Shown in pieces: positions 13,162 through 26,343 of a stretch of DNA of 64,000 nucleotides. The notes under the pieces were generated by a model that searched no databases, was not told the DNA's origin, and saw only the letters and a program-made list of their open reading frames with translations. A program made the translations under genes and the position numbers. Positions within the stretch are counted from its first letter, which is position 1, and each line of letters opens with the position of its first letter. Source of the stretch: Trichobilharzia regenti (lineage: Eukaryota > Platyhelminthes > Trematoda > Strigeidida > Schistosomatidae); contig OX235268.1 in NCBI GenBank assembly GCA_944472135.2, positions 11,414,589 through 11,478,588 on the forward strand, read 5' to 3'.

Positions 13162-14229
13162 CCTTGTTGACCAGGTGAGGTCAAGTGAATGACCACACTC
13201 GGGTCTTGTATGCGTGTCGCCGAAACACAACATACACCTATGGCTCTAGATTCCAAAGTTCTTGCCAGTGATGCATGTTGTTCGATTTGGCTCCAATATG
13301 AAGTTGGTAACATGGATTTAAAAGGCTGTCTAGGGTGTTTCTATGGCTCTCCCCGTTGTTCGCGGTCACAATGTGAAGTGAAGATGACTCATTAGCCTGC
13401 AGAATAGTGCTAGCTGTAGTAGAGAAGCAAGATGAGGAAGGTGATGTGAGAAAGGAAGAATGATGCTCAGGAAGGCTTCGAGTGCTTTTAGGATGTGTGT
13501 AGGCGGTTGTTACTTCCCGGCTTCCCACATCATGGAAATTGATTGATTCTTCTGAAACCCGAAATAGAAAGAGTGTTGCGTGACCGCAGAGGCCAAGGGA
13601 AAATGCTTGAGACCGATCACACGCTGCCTATTTTTGTTTGTTCTTTATTGTTTGGTGTGTCTTAGTAGCATATTTATCACTTCTGCCCTGTGGCACGTCA
13701 GCAGGAAGCGCGGTCGTCGTTAATCCGGGCCACGACCGATCCGGGATGTTATTTTGTGAATTTGTTTGAATCGTAGTATTGGAGTGGGTAGATGCTTTTT
13801 GTCTAACCGCCATTCAAACAACCTTTCTGGCATGGCAGGACCTCAAGCGACATACGTCTCAGCCAGTATAGCATGTTGGGTCATTGCGGTGTTCAAGCCC
13901 GACCACAACGTCAATGAAGCAGCTTTCGGTCGGGAATTTAGAGCCAGGGTTTTCAGCCAGCATCAGATAAGAGACAAGTTGAAGACTTATTCCTGGGTTA
14001 ACCATAGCAGATGAGGTTAAGAAAGATCACATCAGCTAGGCAGGTGTTTGTCTAAGGAGACATCAATTCAGATGAAATGAATGGAAGATAGTGAAATAAA
14101 CGTAATAACCAAAGAGAAATTCCCTTCAGTATCGACCAACACCATCAGGAGACAGAAAACCCTCAAAAATTCTAACTCTCCAACGAAAACAGAAGACCTA
14201 CTTTTTATAAGAATATCAAGTCTGTTGAA
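13162..14229 (+). other. GC-richer repeat-like block, no gene recognised
   Basis: Clearly more GC-rich than its surroundings and probably part of an interspersed element. Open frames at 13238-13528 (minus) and 13766-14014 (plus) carry no recognisable domain. Confidence 0.35.
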
Positions 14230-15140
14230 GTTGAATTTGTGAATTGAATCCTCCCAGAAGCACTTAGGACAGACACCGGGACGTCAGCTGACATATTTAC
14301 GTCATCAATTCAATGCGCGAAAGTATTCAGGTAAAATAAGTCACATGTAAATCAAATCTCGAAGAAATGCAACACTAGTGGACGGAATACGAAATCGTCA
14401 GCACTTAACCTTAGCTTTATTGACTTTGAAATGACCTTAATAGCACTGACCACGAAGTAGTTTAGAAAGTGGTGTGTCATTCAGAATTGCATTGCTGGAA
14501 AATGTTTAGAAATCACGGCCAACAGCTTCATGATGGTGCAATTCACTATGATAGTGGCATTGAAGCGTTGTAATAAAACAAGGTCGTCTACTAATATTTA
14601 TGTTGTTACTGATTATCATGGACTGAATCATACAATAGACGATAGCTTTGGGAAGATAGACACTTGTATAAAAACACATCATCGTAGTTCTGCGATTCTC
14701 GAAGGAATTGTGTCACATGCCTTACAAGCGCGATATACAAGTGGAAACCAAGCCAGAAGGGTTAAAGAAGCCAAGATGTCTTTCACTTTGCTTCACCAAC
14801 TGCAAATGTCCAAATGAAGTTCTTCTTTTCCACTCAGCTGGCGAGGTCATTTTAACTACAGGCGACATGGATGAGGACACCTATCTAAAGATACAGAAAC
14901 GGAACAAACGTTGATAACTGTGGAGTTTCACCACACTTACGATGATGAACAAGATTCAAATCTTTAGCACTAACTTCAAGTCACTGCTTCTTTATTGTTC
15001 AGAGACTTATCGAACTGAAGAAAGCATTCAAGATAGACTACAGAACTTTGTATACAGATCCTTTTCCTCTGTAGGGAATATCGATAAGATTCGGTACAGT
15101 AGGAATAAGCAGCAAGAATCAGTCAACCAACACTTCATTT
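14230..15140 (+). mobile_element. RTE-type LINE relic (reverse transcriptase pieces)
   Basis: Several reverse-transcriptase blocks appear in order on the plus strand with frameshifts. They are LPEALRTDTGTSADIF near 14260-14310 (the PAEALKAD block before the fingers/palm), SFIDFEM near 14410-14440 (the FIDFEKAFD block, with the second catalytic-block Asp lost), EVILTTGDMDEDTYLKIQK near 14845-14900, and QIFSTNFKSLLLYCSETYRT near 14957-15020 (the IFNTNVKSVLLYGSETWR block). A decayed finger-like tail follows to about 15140. The ADD box was not found. It is non-functional and internally rearranged. Confidence 0.75.
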
Positions 15141-18100
15141 TACTCATCTAAGTGAAAACTTGATTTGTTTCACATGTAATGTCCATTGTGTTGTTATAGT
15201 GACTATCACAGTGTTTGCAAGCTATGGTCTATTTTCCCACATTTGCTTTTGAAGTAAGTTTTCATTTTGCGTATATTTTTACCTGCCTTTAAAATTACAA
15301 TTTCTGATTAAATATTTATTGCATCAGTAGTCATATTCTTACCGTTAGCATCCCCTGAAGAAAAAAAACGTGTTTATTGTAAACGGAGTGTTATATGACA
15401 ACGGTCCGCTGTTTCAATATTGGGGATATTGAACTTGAATTTAATAAAGCTGATCAAATTAACTAAAAGTGCATAATGAGTTCTCATTTCAAATCCTGTT
15501 CAATTCGTTTTAAATGTGGTCTCAACATCTAGATAGGTTATGTGATTATTATGAGTGAGAGTAATGAGGTTATGTAATAAGATGAATAGTTCAATAAGTG
15601 AGTTGTGATTAGGATGTACGTAGAAACAAATGAGAATATGCAATTATGTAATGGTTATGAAAATTACAGATATTATAGGGAGTTCGAAAAAAGCAAATAA
15701 ATTTAAATTTAAATGTATGGTGTGGCTTTTAAAATGTATTAACTGCACTTCTTTCAAGCATGAAGCAGTCATGTATACACTCGCAGGTTCTTTAGTCTTG
15801 TTGTCAGCATCTAAGCGAATTATCATCTCTGCGCCATTATATCTGCTTTCTTCTTTTATTTTTATAAAGTTATTGCAGTTTGACAAATTTCATGCTGCCA
15901 GTTTCAAGTCAGAAGACACCATGAAATAACTAGCAAAATATTATCCCTTTCAACATTTTCACTACTGTTATAGCTTAGTACCACAAAGTTATCATTTCAG
16001 TGCCTTTATACTGCTTCATTTCTTTCCATCAGTGCAAACGTCAGTCAGAATGTCGAAGTTATCTTCTAAAGAACTGAACGCACAAAATACAAGTTATTCA
16101 TTAGAAAATCATCTTTTACTTACTAAATTGCTCTATAGAATTAGCCAGCACATCATTCTTGTAAATTTTATATCAAAAATAAAACTAAAGGAAACTTCTG
16201 ATTTTTTTGAAGGGATGGATATGCCTTATATTTATCTTAGCATTAAACTGCATTCTTCTCCTGAAGAATAATTTTCATCATTTGAAGTTTGATTGAGAGA
16301 AAAAATATTTCATACTGCATTTCACGGAACATACTGACGACTATTTCAGGAATTACATGGCTGTATTGACCTCAGACTCAGTTAGGTACAATGTGATACC
16401 TGACACTGAGAGTAAACGTTTTCCTCAATAATACTGTTTTTTGATGGTGAATGACATTCCTTAATTTAAAACATATCATGCCTCAAATATTTTCAGCTGG
16501 TGTAATCACAAATTATAATATCAATAAAATGATGCTGTTTCGCATGTTAATCTTAATATGTTTAAGGAATAAAGCATTTATTTAACTGGGTGGTTTTCAA
16601 TTATGTCAGAATTCAAAATCTAAGCAAAACTATAGAATCTCTTCACTCTGATAAAATTTTAATGCTTACCGAATCTGCCTGATGCAAAAATGAATTTATA
16701 CATCTCGATTTAGAATAAACATTGAAATGTCTAAAGAATTCCAGTAAACATCTTTATAAATTAAAGCAAACGAATACCTGCTTTTGAAGTGTTCATCGCA
16801 TTATAATTATTGATTGTTTGATGAAGCTTTACATTGGTTTAAATAAAAGAAACTGGCCATTGAAGTGTATCTTGCCGTTACCTACTCATGAATTTCAGCC
16901 ACACTGCAGGTCTCACGGACAGCATTCATATAACATTCATAATGACTTTCACAACTCTGAGGAACTCAATTACTGCATGGTGAATTCTGTTGTGACCACA
17001 ATAGCTCAATTAAAAATAAATAAATATCTGTCACGTGCCTTCACCAAAAATCTAACTTCAGTGATGAGATTCATAAGAAGCGTAAGCTCTTTATGTGAAT
17101 ATCTGCACATATATTCATAGATGAAACACATCTTTTCTGCAAATAGCCCATCGCTAAACAGAAACCCAACGCCAGAAAGTAAATATTTGCTATACTCAAT
17201 TTTCATCTTACCTCGTTCTGTGCAGACATTTGTAAAATATCAATCATTTTATTTTTCCTCATTCACTTATCTTGCAAACGAATAAAAGATATTAGGTCTG
17301 TTAGAAATGAGAACCATAAATATATATATATATATATATATGAATTAGGAAGAGTTTAAAAAATGACCTCCCGAAAGTTTGATGCATATACAAAGTGTAA
17401 TACAAAGGTGAAAAAGAAAATTGTGATGACACCAAGACATTGCTGATAATTAAGTTTTAAGATTAGAACTAATTAAGATAGATAAGTTGAAAAAGTTGCT
17501 TTAATGAGTATAAATCTGAAATCTACATAAGTATATAAAATAACCCAACATCGGAGACGAAACGGAATACATATTGTTTTGTTGTGGCTTATTATCACTT
17601 CTAAAGCAGTTAGAGATTTCTTCATACTTTCGGATGTTGGAGATAAAAGTGAGCATCATTATGACACATTATGACATACTAATGCTCTATGTAGTCTTCT
17701 TTACATAAAGGATAATGATACTTCATTCTGTCTTACAAAACTAATAATAAATAACCTACATTTGCAGCTCCAAAGAAACAAATGAATATGAAGATACATA
17801 CAACAGTTGTCAAATTCCACAGTTCATCTTTGAGCCAATAGAGAAATTCGAACGTGAAGGAGATCGCTTTTAGGAAGTATGTCCTGTAACTGAACTATAT
17901 CAAAACCGTATTCTTACAATTCCAATTAGTCAATACTTTGCAATACCCTTCGTGACTTTCCCCTTTCAGTGTCATAGACATATGCCAGTTATTCGTAAGA
18001 TAAACACGCACTTAATTTGAAGAATTTGACAACTTGAAATCATACTCAACCAAACTATTTTAAAGGAGTTTCATTTCATCTTAGGTAATCATTTCAGTGA

Positions 18101-19029
18101 GAAACCACAGCAGAATATACTGAATGACTACTGCTGTTCTTCAATTTGTCCATATTTTAATCAAACGTCGAAGCATTGAAGAAAACTGTTGTTGATTGAT
18201 GTCAAACAAACTGTGTCTTATTCCAGAATTATAGTTATACTAAAAAAGACAATAAGCTAAATCAAATTTATGTTAAATGGTTACTCGAATTACCACCAAC
18301 ACCTTCAGTGTAATATGTCAAGAGAATTATACTAAAGGAATATTAGGATGCACCTGTCCTGATGGTTCACTTTAGTGAAAATGACGGAGATGTCAAATAC
18401 GGGACCAATGAATATGGCTTTATAAGTGGTTATGAGCTATTTTTAATGTTAACCTCTGGATGACTTGTCGAAGAATTCTAAAGATACAAATATATATATA
18501 TATATATTTATGAATCCGTACCGAAGTTTGTGTAACCTGATAACAACAAAGTGATTGTTAAGTAAAAAAACTTCCAGTAAGCATATTCAAAAATTACACC
18601 TTTTAAATTAATATACTGATATAACTGTGAACGGACATGCGCCATACTATTTGCATTTTTGCATTAGTTGGTAGTTCATGAAGAATTCATTCAGCAGATG
18701 TAAATGGAACGAGTTCTTATAAGAGATTTGATTTTCTAAACTGGTAATAACTACTGATTTATAATTACTTCCGATTGAAAAGTGATATAAAAACTGAGCA
18801 TTCATGCTGGTCCACTACTTTAAAGCTTATCTTCGACTCTACCAGACGAATTTCATCATGCTTACAAGATTGACCAGGAAATGATTTCAACTAGAGAATC
18901 ATTGAAATTCCATTATGGGTAAATTTTGTTTTGATAAAGTCTCACAGTGTTATACAGTAATGTTTACTGATGACCCCGTTTCGAGCACAATTCATTGCTG
19001 CTCATAATCATATCAAGGTAATCACACGA
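15141..19029. other. Non-coding, nothing recognised
   Basis: AT-rich. Frames of 99 and 100 codons at 15630-15929 and 16818-17120 lack any recognisable feature. Contains (TA)n runs near 17320 and 18490. Confidence 0.45.
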
Positions 19030-19800
19030 CTTCCTAAATTCATTTATATAGTTCCATTGTTTTTCTCTTGATTTTCACTTGATTTGATTGGTAATAGTAT
19101 TTTCCATATTTCAGGTATGAGTGACGAGTCGTTCCTATTGCATGTGTTGGGTGTAGACTCGATGAACAAGGATTCAGTAATCAACCTCTCTCTCTACACC
19201 TACCTAGATTACTTTTTAGAATTTTAACCCTCTCCCACCCTATTGTGTGGTTGTGTTAGCGCATGCATTGAATTTGCTGAGCTTTTTTCTAAATTACTTA
19301 TCTTCTCGGGGTCAACCATTCTTACCTTAGCTAAATTTTTATGCTCTGACAATCTGACTACCCCTGACCTACTAGTTTGACCTATGTAGTTGACCTCGCA
19401 GTCATTGCATGGTATTTTGTAAATAATATTATTTTGTCTAATTGGGTCAACTGGGTCCTTTAACCTACAGAGCTTGTCCCTGAGTGAGTTTGTAGGTTTA
19501 AATGCCACCCAAATTCCTGCTTTATTCCTACGTAGTGTCTCAGATGTCCCCTCTTTATATGGTATAACTGTGGATGACTTATATTCTTTCTTATTTATGT
19601 TATTATTACTAGTTTCACAATTATTTTTATTTTGTTTTTGGCCTTTAGTGATCTTCCTAATGAATTTTATAGGATAGTTATTCAACACCAACGCTTCTTC
19701 TATCTGTTTTAATTCATCATTTAGATCTTTTTTGTGCACTAAGTAGCACAAATAATAGGAATAAATAAGGGTAATGATTGAAGAAGACATTGATATCATC
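19030..19800 (-). mobile_element. Penelope-like element relic with GIY-YIG domain
   Basis: A 191-codon minus-strand frame (19799-19224) holds the linker after the RT (..LNDELKQIEEALVLNNYP) and a GIY-YIG endonuclease region (NIIYKIPCNDCEVNYIGQT, then SEHKNLAK). The two Cys of the CNDC motif and the YIGQTSR core are intact. Two frameshifts later the family C-terminus continues (GWERVKILKSNLG, then LITESLFIESTPNTCNRN) to about 19030. The RT palm is absent, so the copy is 5'-truncated near 19800. Its motif style differs from the copy at 1920-2785, which suggests a different Penelope lineage. Confidence 0.85.
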
Positions 19801-19835
19801 AGTACACCATAAAATAATCATCTTCTTTCGTTAAT

Positions 19836-20060
19836 GTCGTCGGTGTTATAGTGGTTAGGGCGTTTTTCGACCATGCACATGTTCCGGCTTTCAATCCCAT
19901 CCCGACGCACTCCTTTACTCGCTGAAACAAAATCCTTGTAAAGAAATAATGCTAGAAATGAGGTTGGCAACCTCATCCTGTAAAATAAATTCTTGAACAG
20001 AAACTTCAACTTAATAACTTGGAGCCCTATATTCTACTGAGGAAAGTGAAAGTAAAATAA
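19836..20060 (+). mobile_element. tRNA-headed SINE, tail type 1
   Basis: Begins with a tRNA-like head (A-box-like TATAGTGGTTAGGG, then the shared ACCATGCACATG block and a degenerate B box) and continues with a tail that matches 27765-27900 (ACTCCTTTAC, then GTTGGCAACCTCATCCTG). It starts 36 bp past the truncated end of the neighbouring Penelope relic. No target duplication was found. Confidence 0.72.
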
Positions 20061-20689
20061 AATATTTCTAAACACCACAAGACTTACCATCTTATCACGG
20101 TTTTATGAACAAAAAATTGATGTATGCTTGAGTACAGAACTAATACAAAATCCTGATCATAGTTTTGCGAACAGAAAAAACCATTACAACAGATAAAGGT
20201 CGAAATATTTTCGACAATTGAACAAATCGCTAATCAATGCACATGTTTTGGAAACAAGAGTAGTTACCGAGAACCAGCTTAGTGTTCAAATTTATTTCTT
20301 GAGAGGTAATCAAAGATGCAGCGGACAGAATGTTCAGACAGTCAGATTAATAATTATGGCAAATGCAAGATGACTGCACAAATTTCTTTCGAACACAGCT
20401 TCGATTACTCATAAGAAAATTGTGCCTGTAAAGCTTTATGCTAAAACTAAAGATCGAATAACTTTGTCAAGACAGGTGACAGAATGACTGAAAACAACTT
20501 TGGTCTATTTTTGCTGTCCCAAAAATAATTATGAACGATGCAGGGTGTTTGAATGAGAAAAGTGTCATGATTGGTGTTTATCGTAAATTACAAAAATTTC
20601 AACTTCTTTCAGTCCAGTGACAAAGATTGATAGATGGTAAACTAAATCACTAAAAGGATTGAAACTAAAAGTTAGTATATGCAAATAGT

Positions 20690-21083
20690 TGTGTTCTCTG
20701 AGCTGGTTGGTTGAATTGCGAACCTTTCATCATCCTTCTGGACAACATCTTCAGCGCAAGTTTTAGCATAAAATGAACTGATTTTAATTTTCCATGAATG
20801 TTGGAATTGCGTATCCTTGTTATCATCTTCGTGACTGATAGTCGACTTACATTTGTATCGATCATTTTTCATTGTACTTTAATGTTTCAAATCGAAATAA
20901 GTAAAAAATGATGAAAACAAACGTAAATTGACTACCAGTCAGAAAGATGGTAACTAGGATACGTTATTCTATCATTCATGGAGAATTTATATCAGTTCAT
21001 TTCATGCTAAATCTTGCGATGAAGATGTCGTCCAGAAGGATGACAAAAGCTCCACAATTAAACCAACCAGCTCGGAGAAAACA
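20690..21083. repeat. Palindromic foldback element (arms about 190 bp)
   Basis: The left arm (20690-20879) reads as the reverse complement of the right arm (20893-21083) over nearly its full length. Matching blocks run from the outside in: TGTTCTCTGAGCTGGTTGG, CTTCTGGACAACATCTTC, CATGAATG, GCGTATCCT and GACTG-TAGTC. Only a short centre is unpaired. Mismatches are scattered, so the copy is old. It has no coding potential beyond shadow frames. The block around GAAGATGT(T/C)GTCCAG is shared with 1029-1332. Confidence 0.85.
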
Positions 21084-23164
21084 ACCAATTGCAATCATTC
21101 ACCCACACCACACATCTTCTCTATGAACGACAAAGATGTATACGTGAACAATAAATCAATAATTTTCTTATTCGCCAATGTACAGCTGATGAAACAACTA
21201 ATTTTATATGAGAAAACGTTATTAGACTAAACATCCGTGTTATTATTTCTTCATCTTCCGTGAAAGAAACTCTTGTAAAATACCCATTGAATGTTTACTT
21301 CTCAAATAGAAATGTAATCACCAGGCTTGTTGACAGTATGACTACGAAGCCATCCCCCAAGACCGATAGTTTCCGAATTTTTCGTCGCAGAATATGCTAT
21401 GGTGAATGTTTGAAAGATATAACTAGTAAACTGGAATTATATTGATAATATTTCATCGATGATATTAGACAGCTGAAAAGGACCAAAGAAAGGACTAGAC
21501 ACGTCGCACTAGTTACTAGTGTACAATCAAAATATATCGTCGATTTTAAAAAAATTCTTAAAACAGTGAAAATCTTTGGCAAATTAATTGATCTGCAGTC
21601 TTCAATAAATCTTGATTTTGAATAGAAAAGAAATAACAATTTTCATTCTTAGATGACTTTACGACTAGGAAAGCAAATGATACAATAGGACGGAGTAGGT
21701 ATAAAGATGAGTTTACCCATTTTATGGGATTTATACCCACGAAGTATAAACGCACTTCAATGTCAGTGATTACAGCATAGAATTAGATGAATCATCTTTA
21801 AAGACTATGTTAATGACAAGTTCAAAATTATTTGAGAATCATTTAGTAAGATGGTTATCTAGAAATGTTTTCTTTTTGGTAAAAATACGAATTTCCCGTC
21901 GAGGCAAGTTAATATGTCAACAGCTCAAAATAAGTCCTTATTCCTAAATCTACAGTTTCTTAAGGTTAACATTTGTGAAATAGCTACACAATATCCAAGG
22001 AACATGTTTTAAACAGAATTCACTGCATCAGAGGTACGCTGTCTCTTCAAAATTACTACAATTTTTCTTCCTAGAAATAAGGATGAACTAAATAATTACG
22101 GTGGGATCATATGTATCTTACTGTCACACAACTTACATACAGCTCACTGCGGTTGCACAAAGCACTGTTCATCGCTGTCATCTTACATGGTCAAGTAACG
22201 GACAAACAACTCCATGTGTAGCTATTAATGGTATTTCTCAAAGATACTGAAATACTTTAACATTACCTACTTTTTCTCGATTAATTTTACTTTTGCTTTA
22301 CAGGTTCGTTTTTTTTATATAGTTGAATCCATCAGAGTTTGTCTGAAGCAGGTTAACCTGCATTTTCAGAAAAGGTAGCACAGTCAACTTTCTTGCTCAG
22401 ACCATCATTCCGTTGATGTGATACTCTGATCAGATCCTATCCTCCTAGACCATTTACAAGTTACTATACCACTACCTTGACTATCTTGTCATTCCACCAA
22501 CTTTATCACTACTTTTTTTTCAGAAGTAATGAGTATGAACATTTATTCATTCCTATTGTTTGTCTCTGAGATGGGATGCATCATTTAGACATTTGTTTAA
22601 ATTTCGCAAATATTTCTACCGTTCAGGTGCTGATTTTTATTTCTGATTTTATTTCTTTCTGAATCTGGTGTTACACTTGTGCATATTAGAAAATGCGTTG
22701 CATTGCAATCTGTTGAGTGTAACGGCTGAATATTGATCTACAGTAGATTGGTGCTGTCACCAGCAATTATTCTTAGTGTATAATGGATGCATGACTACAG
22801 AGCGTGATGACAAAATTACTAGAAACAATGATATTTAGTTAATCTCTTGCCTTGCAAATTCAACTAATGACCTGCAGTATATATATATATATATTAGCAA
22901 ATAAGTGTATGGAATAAGGCAAGCCGATTCTGCATGGATCTCAGAATGGTGGGTCACATAAAAGACGCAAATTTATTTATTATTTTTCAAAGCTTGCAAT
23001 GGCTATTCGTTCCCTTATTGATCTATTTACTAGTCGTTTAATTTTATACCATACATAGCTTCTTCAGATTGTATAGTTACTGTCTAATCTTGTGAATATC
23101 CGACATTGTCTGTTTTTAAATTTAATTAGATATATAAAGATATATCAAGTGTTAGTTTGAGTAA
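21084..23164. other. Non-coding, nothing recognised apart from a short dispersed repeat
   Basis: AT-rich with no gene recognised. A segment near 21485-21535 recurs at 34838-34892 (listed separately). A (TA)n run lies near 22880. Confidence 0.45.
21485..21535 (+). repeat. Short dispersed repeat (also at 34838)
   Basis: The block AAAGAAAGGACTAGACAC and the following CACTAGTTACTA match 34838-34892 with a few substitutions. At 34838 this block lies directly upstream of a SINE head, so this may be a fragment of the same family. Confidence 0.7.
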
Positions 23165-23350
23165 ACTTAATTTCATTGGTTACAGGTCTGATCACTAGCT
23201 AACTTCAAGTTCAGAACCATTGTGAAGCCTGGGAGTACTGGACAGTTGTCTCTTTCAAGTTTGTGACCCTTCGTCAACATGTACCTGGTGAAGTTCAAAC
23301 CCAGGACATTCTACTTGCTAGTCAACCTCGTAAACCATTCAGCCCGTGAG
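23165..23350 (-). mobile_element. SM-alpha-like SINE with hammerhead remnant
   Basis: Read on the minus strand: an A-box-like GGGCTGAATGG (about 23348-23338), a B-box-like GGGTTTGAACTTC (23302-23290), a hammerhead-like core, then a tail with CCAGTACTCCCAGG that matches the copies at 26541 and 57876. Degenerate and probably inactive. Confidence 0.65.
23233..23285 (-). ncRNA. Degenerate hammerhead ribozyme in SINE
   Basis: On the minus strand: GGTAC, TTGACGA in the CUGAUGA position, GAAAGA in the GAAA position, then a CTGTC cleavage triplet (GTC) and CAGTAC. The stem I partners GTAC/GTAC still pair. Core substitutions suggest loss of activity. Confidence 0.5.
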
Positions 23351-26304
23351 AAGCAATTCAATGAAGATATTTTTCCAAACGACGAATCTGTCAAACTAAA
23401 GTTGCATTTTTGATCCAATTTTACTGAGCGTTTGTTGGCTTTATTTTAGACGTTCACGGCATTTCTTCAGAGTTTTGTTCACGGGATTTCATTGAAGAAG
23501 GCCTTCAAAGTTTGCTATGATTTTTTAGGGTGTGCTATTCGTTTTCTCAATATCTAAACAATCTAAGTGTATAAGACACCACCATGGGGTTTCGTTTCAT
23601 ATCATGTTTTACCCAAACGAAAACGGATATTAGCTAACTGACCTCAAACATTTAAACTGAACATCTAAATTCATTACTGTTACTTTACTTACCTGAATTT
23701 CTACCTAGATGTGGCATTCGAAATAATACAAAAATTGCTCTTATACTGCGAATTGTCCTAATGATGTCATATAAACTTCTCCCTACTAAATCACATTGAT
23801 AACTATCAGTGTTTTCAAACTACACCGTGCTTTCATAGATAAATCTTCAGAATGATATAAGAACATGCATATATAACATTAATAATGAAACGCCGAACAT
23901 CATAATCTCAATATGTACGATTCATCATCAACCGGGAGGTGTAAATTTATCATCAGTGATATCATATCTGCAAACCTGAGATTGGAACCAGTAGTTATTG
24001 AAAATGTAGGACAAATGACTTACAATCTTTTGCGATTCCCAGAACTATGTAGATACACATAAGTTATTAAAAATGTATTCATTTATGTATTATTAGGCGG
24101 TTATATTTCAACTGAAATCGTCCTTCTATACTTGATCTATAGTGACTAAATGATTTGAAAAGTGTGCTTGAAAATTCGCCATGTATTTCTCCAATAATGA
24201 TAGTGTATTTTTACATTCCTCCACTCTTTAACTTTGTACAGTATACATTAAAATATTCTGTCTTTATTGTATAGTGACAGGCAGTTCATCCTCAGTCATC
24301 ATTTTCTAAAGATCTTCAATATTTTTTGTTGCGAAAGTTATCATAGCAATCCCAGCCTAATATGCTGAAAGTAAAACATACTTACGTCTATTCAAATTTC
24401 CCCCTTTTGAATTGTGAAAACGTTTGACAAAAACATTATTGACAGTTAATACTTGTATATGACAACATGCATAACAGGATTTGTTTGATTTCATAATGAA
24501 ATTTTAAGAAAACGACTTATTAAACAGGATCCTTCGATAATATTTTAAAACTGAAACAAACTGAAGTTTAATTCTCATTGTCTTCACAGATAATATTCGT
24601 GCCTTTGATAAATTTTCAGCAGTATTCATCATTACTCCTTGTATCTGCAAGAAAACTGGTCAAATGTAGTTAACGTTGATACACTCATTGTACTCGTGGA
24701 TATTCCAAATGAGACATCAGTTCACCTAATGCGACCAGCTTTTTCTCTTAACTTGTAAGATAATCGGTTTCTTTTTCAAAACCATAGTCTTGTATTTAGT
24801 TACTCGGAGAAAAATTAACAGCCATCACATAACATACAAATGAACAGTGTTGGCATAAAAGCATATAAAGAGCATTTCGTTTTGTGGACTTACATGCTTA
24901 CGGTCAATGAAATCGGATTTAAATTACGGTGAAAATAACTGACTGCGGAAAAGATCGTTTATATCTCAACACTGATCAACTGTGTTAGTTTTCAGTATAA
25001 AATCATTCTAATTTGTATATCTTCACACTTTAATAATCTTAACAGTATTATTCTGAACAGTATTTATATGATGTAGAGAATTTTCACAAGGGTTAACTGC
25101 TTGATATTTTCTCTTCGTACAATATCTTCAAGTAAAATATTGACTGTCAGTATAGCCTGTGACACAGTACTCTCTGAGTTGAAGCATAAACCATCCTATT
25201 ATGATATTTCTGCTTTGTCGCCTTCAAGAAATCGCCAACATCTAGTGAAAAGTCAATTGTAAGAAGTTCAGAAGTATATTTTTAGACTCAAGGACTAAAC
25301 TAAGGAATATTTATCTCATGCATTAAATACACAGTCTCTAGTTTAGCAGTAAATTGCGAATCAGAAGCTTGTAAACATTTTAAATACACTCAAGACGAGA
25401 TACCATACGAGACCATATCTCAGTCGATTAAAACAAAGTGAATGAAAGAAAATATAAGCAATAGGGAGTTTTCGGTAGCCCAAGTCTTAAGCAGGCCGCC
25501 TCACTATAACAGTGTAGTCATATAATGTAGTGCATTTCGTAGGGTAACAACATAAATTATTTGTTAAGTTGATTAAATTAAGAAAAGTTTTAAAAATGCA
25601 AGCGTCATGCAGAGTAAACTTCTAACTAACTCTAGAAATGACATGCAGCCACCAAGAAAAATGGACTGTGCAGTCTACAGAAATCGAAGAAAAATCAGAA
25701 TGTAATGAATAAGTATTGTCAAACGAAATTCCCCTTGAAAATATTTTGAACCAGGAAGTGACCAATCATTCTTTTTCGGCGATGTACTTATAAACATTTA
25801 TTATTAAATTTATGAGAATCGCGTAATCACAAATTACTATTCTCAAAATGTATCTTTAATTAAAAATTACCTGGATGATAAGCATTTAAAACGATCAGGT
25901 CAAAGACTTTATAAAGTTAAAAGAATTCCAGTTGAACATATATCATTCTAACTCACCAAATTGATAATGGTTTTGAGAGTTTATATGATTGCAAAAACGT
26001 TACTTACTAATTTGAGATTTATCTGTATTGTACAAAAGTATATGTAACATTAAAATAAATGCCTGAAATTATCGGCAGCGAAATTCGTAAGAGAAGTTAA
26101 CAATATATTCACATTCACCATTGGTTTTGCTGATACTAAACTATTAGGGTAATCACTATGCGGTTATGCGGGATTTTATAAACGTAACTTTGTTGACTGG
26201 TTTACTATCATGTCCTACATCAGGAAAAGGAGACATGGTTGGCTGTGAGGCTCAGGGACTGACAACTAATCCCTTTGAAATCACGACAATACAATTTTGC
26301 AAAC
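23351..26304. other. Non-coding, nothing recognised
   Basis: AT-rich and stop-dense, with no gene or element recognised. Confidence 0.45.
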
Positions 26305-26343
26305 TGATGTCAGCTCACTATGAAATCCACCATGCAATCAAAC
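26305..26343 (+). repeat. SINE tail fragment
   Basis: CTGATGTCAGCTCA, then TGAAATCCACCATGCAAT, match the 3' part of the SINE at 26541-26740. No head is recognisable immediately upstream. Confidence 0.6.

Noticed and set aside
15630..15929. 99-codon plus-strand frame
   Set aside because: Length is near what chance gives in this composition. No signal, domain or splice context is convincing.
16818..17120. 100-codon plus-strand frame
   Set aside because: Same reasons: unrecognised and isolated.
19474..19677. 67-codon plus-strand frame
   Set aside because: Antisense shadow of the Penelope GIY-YIG frame.
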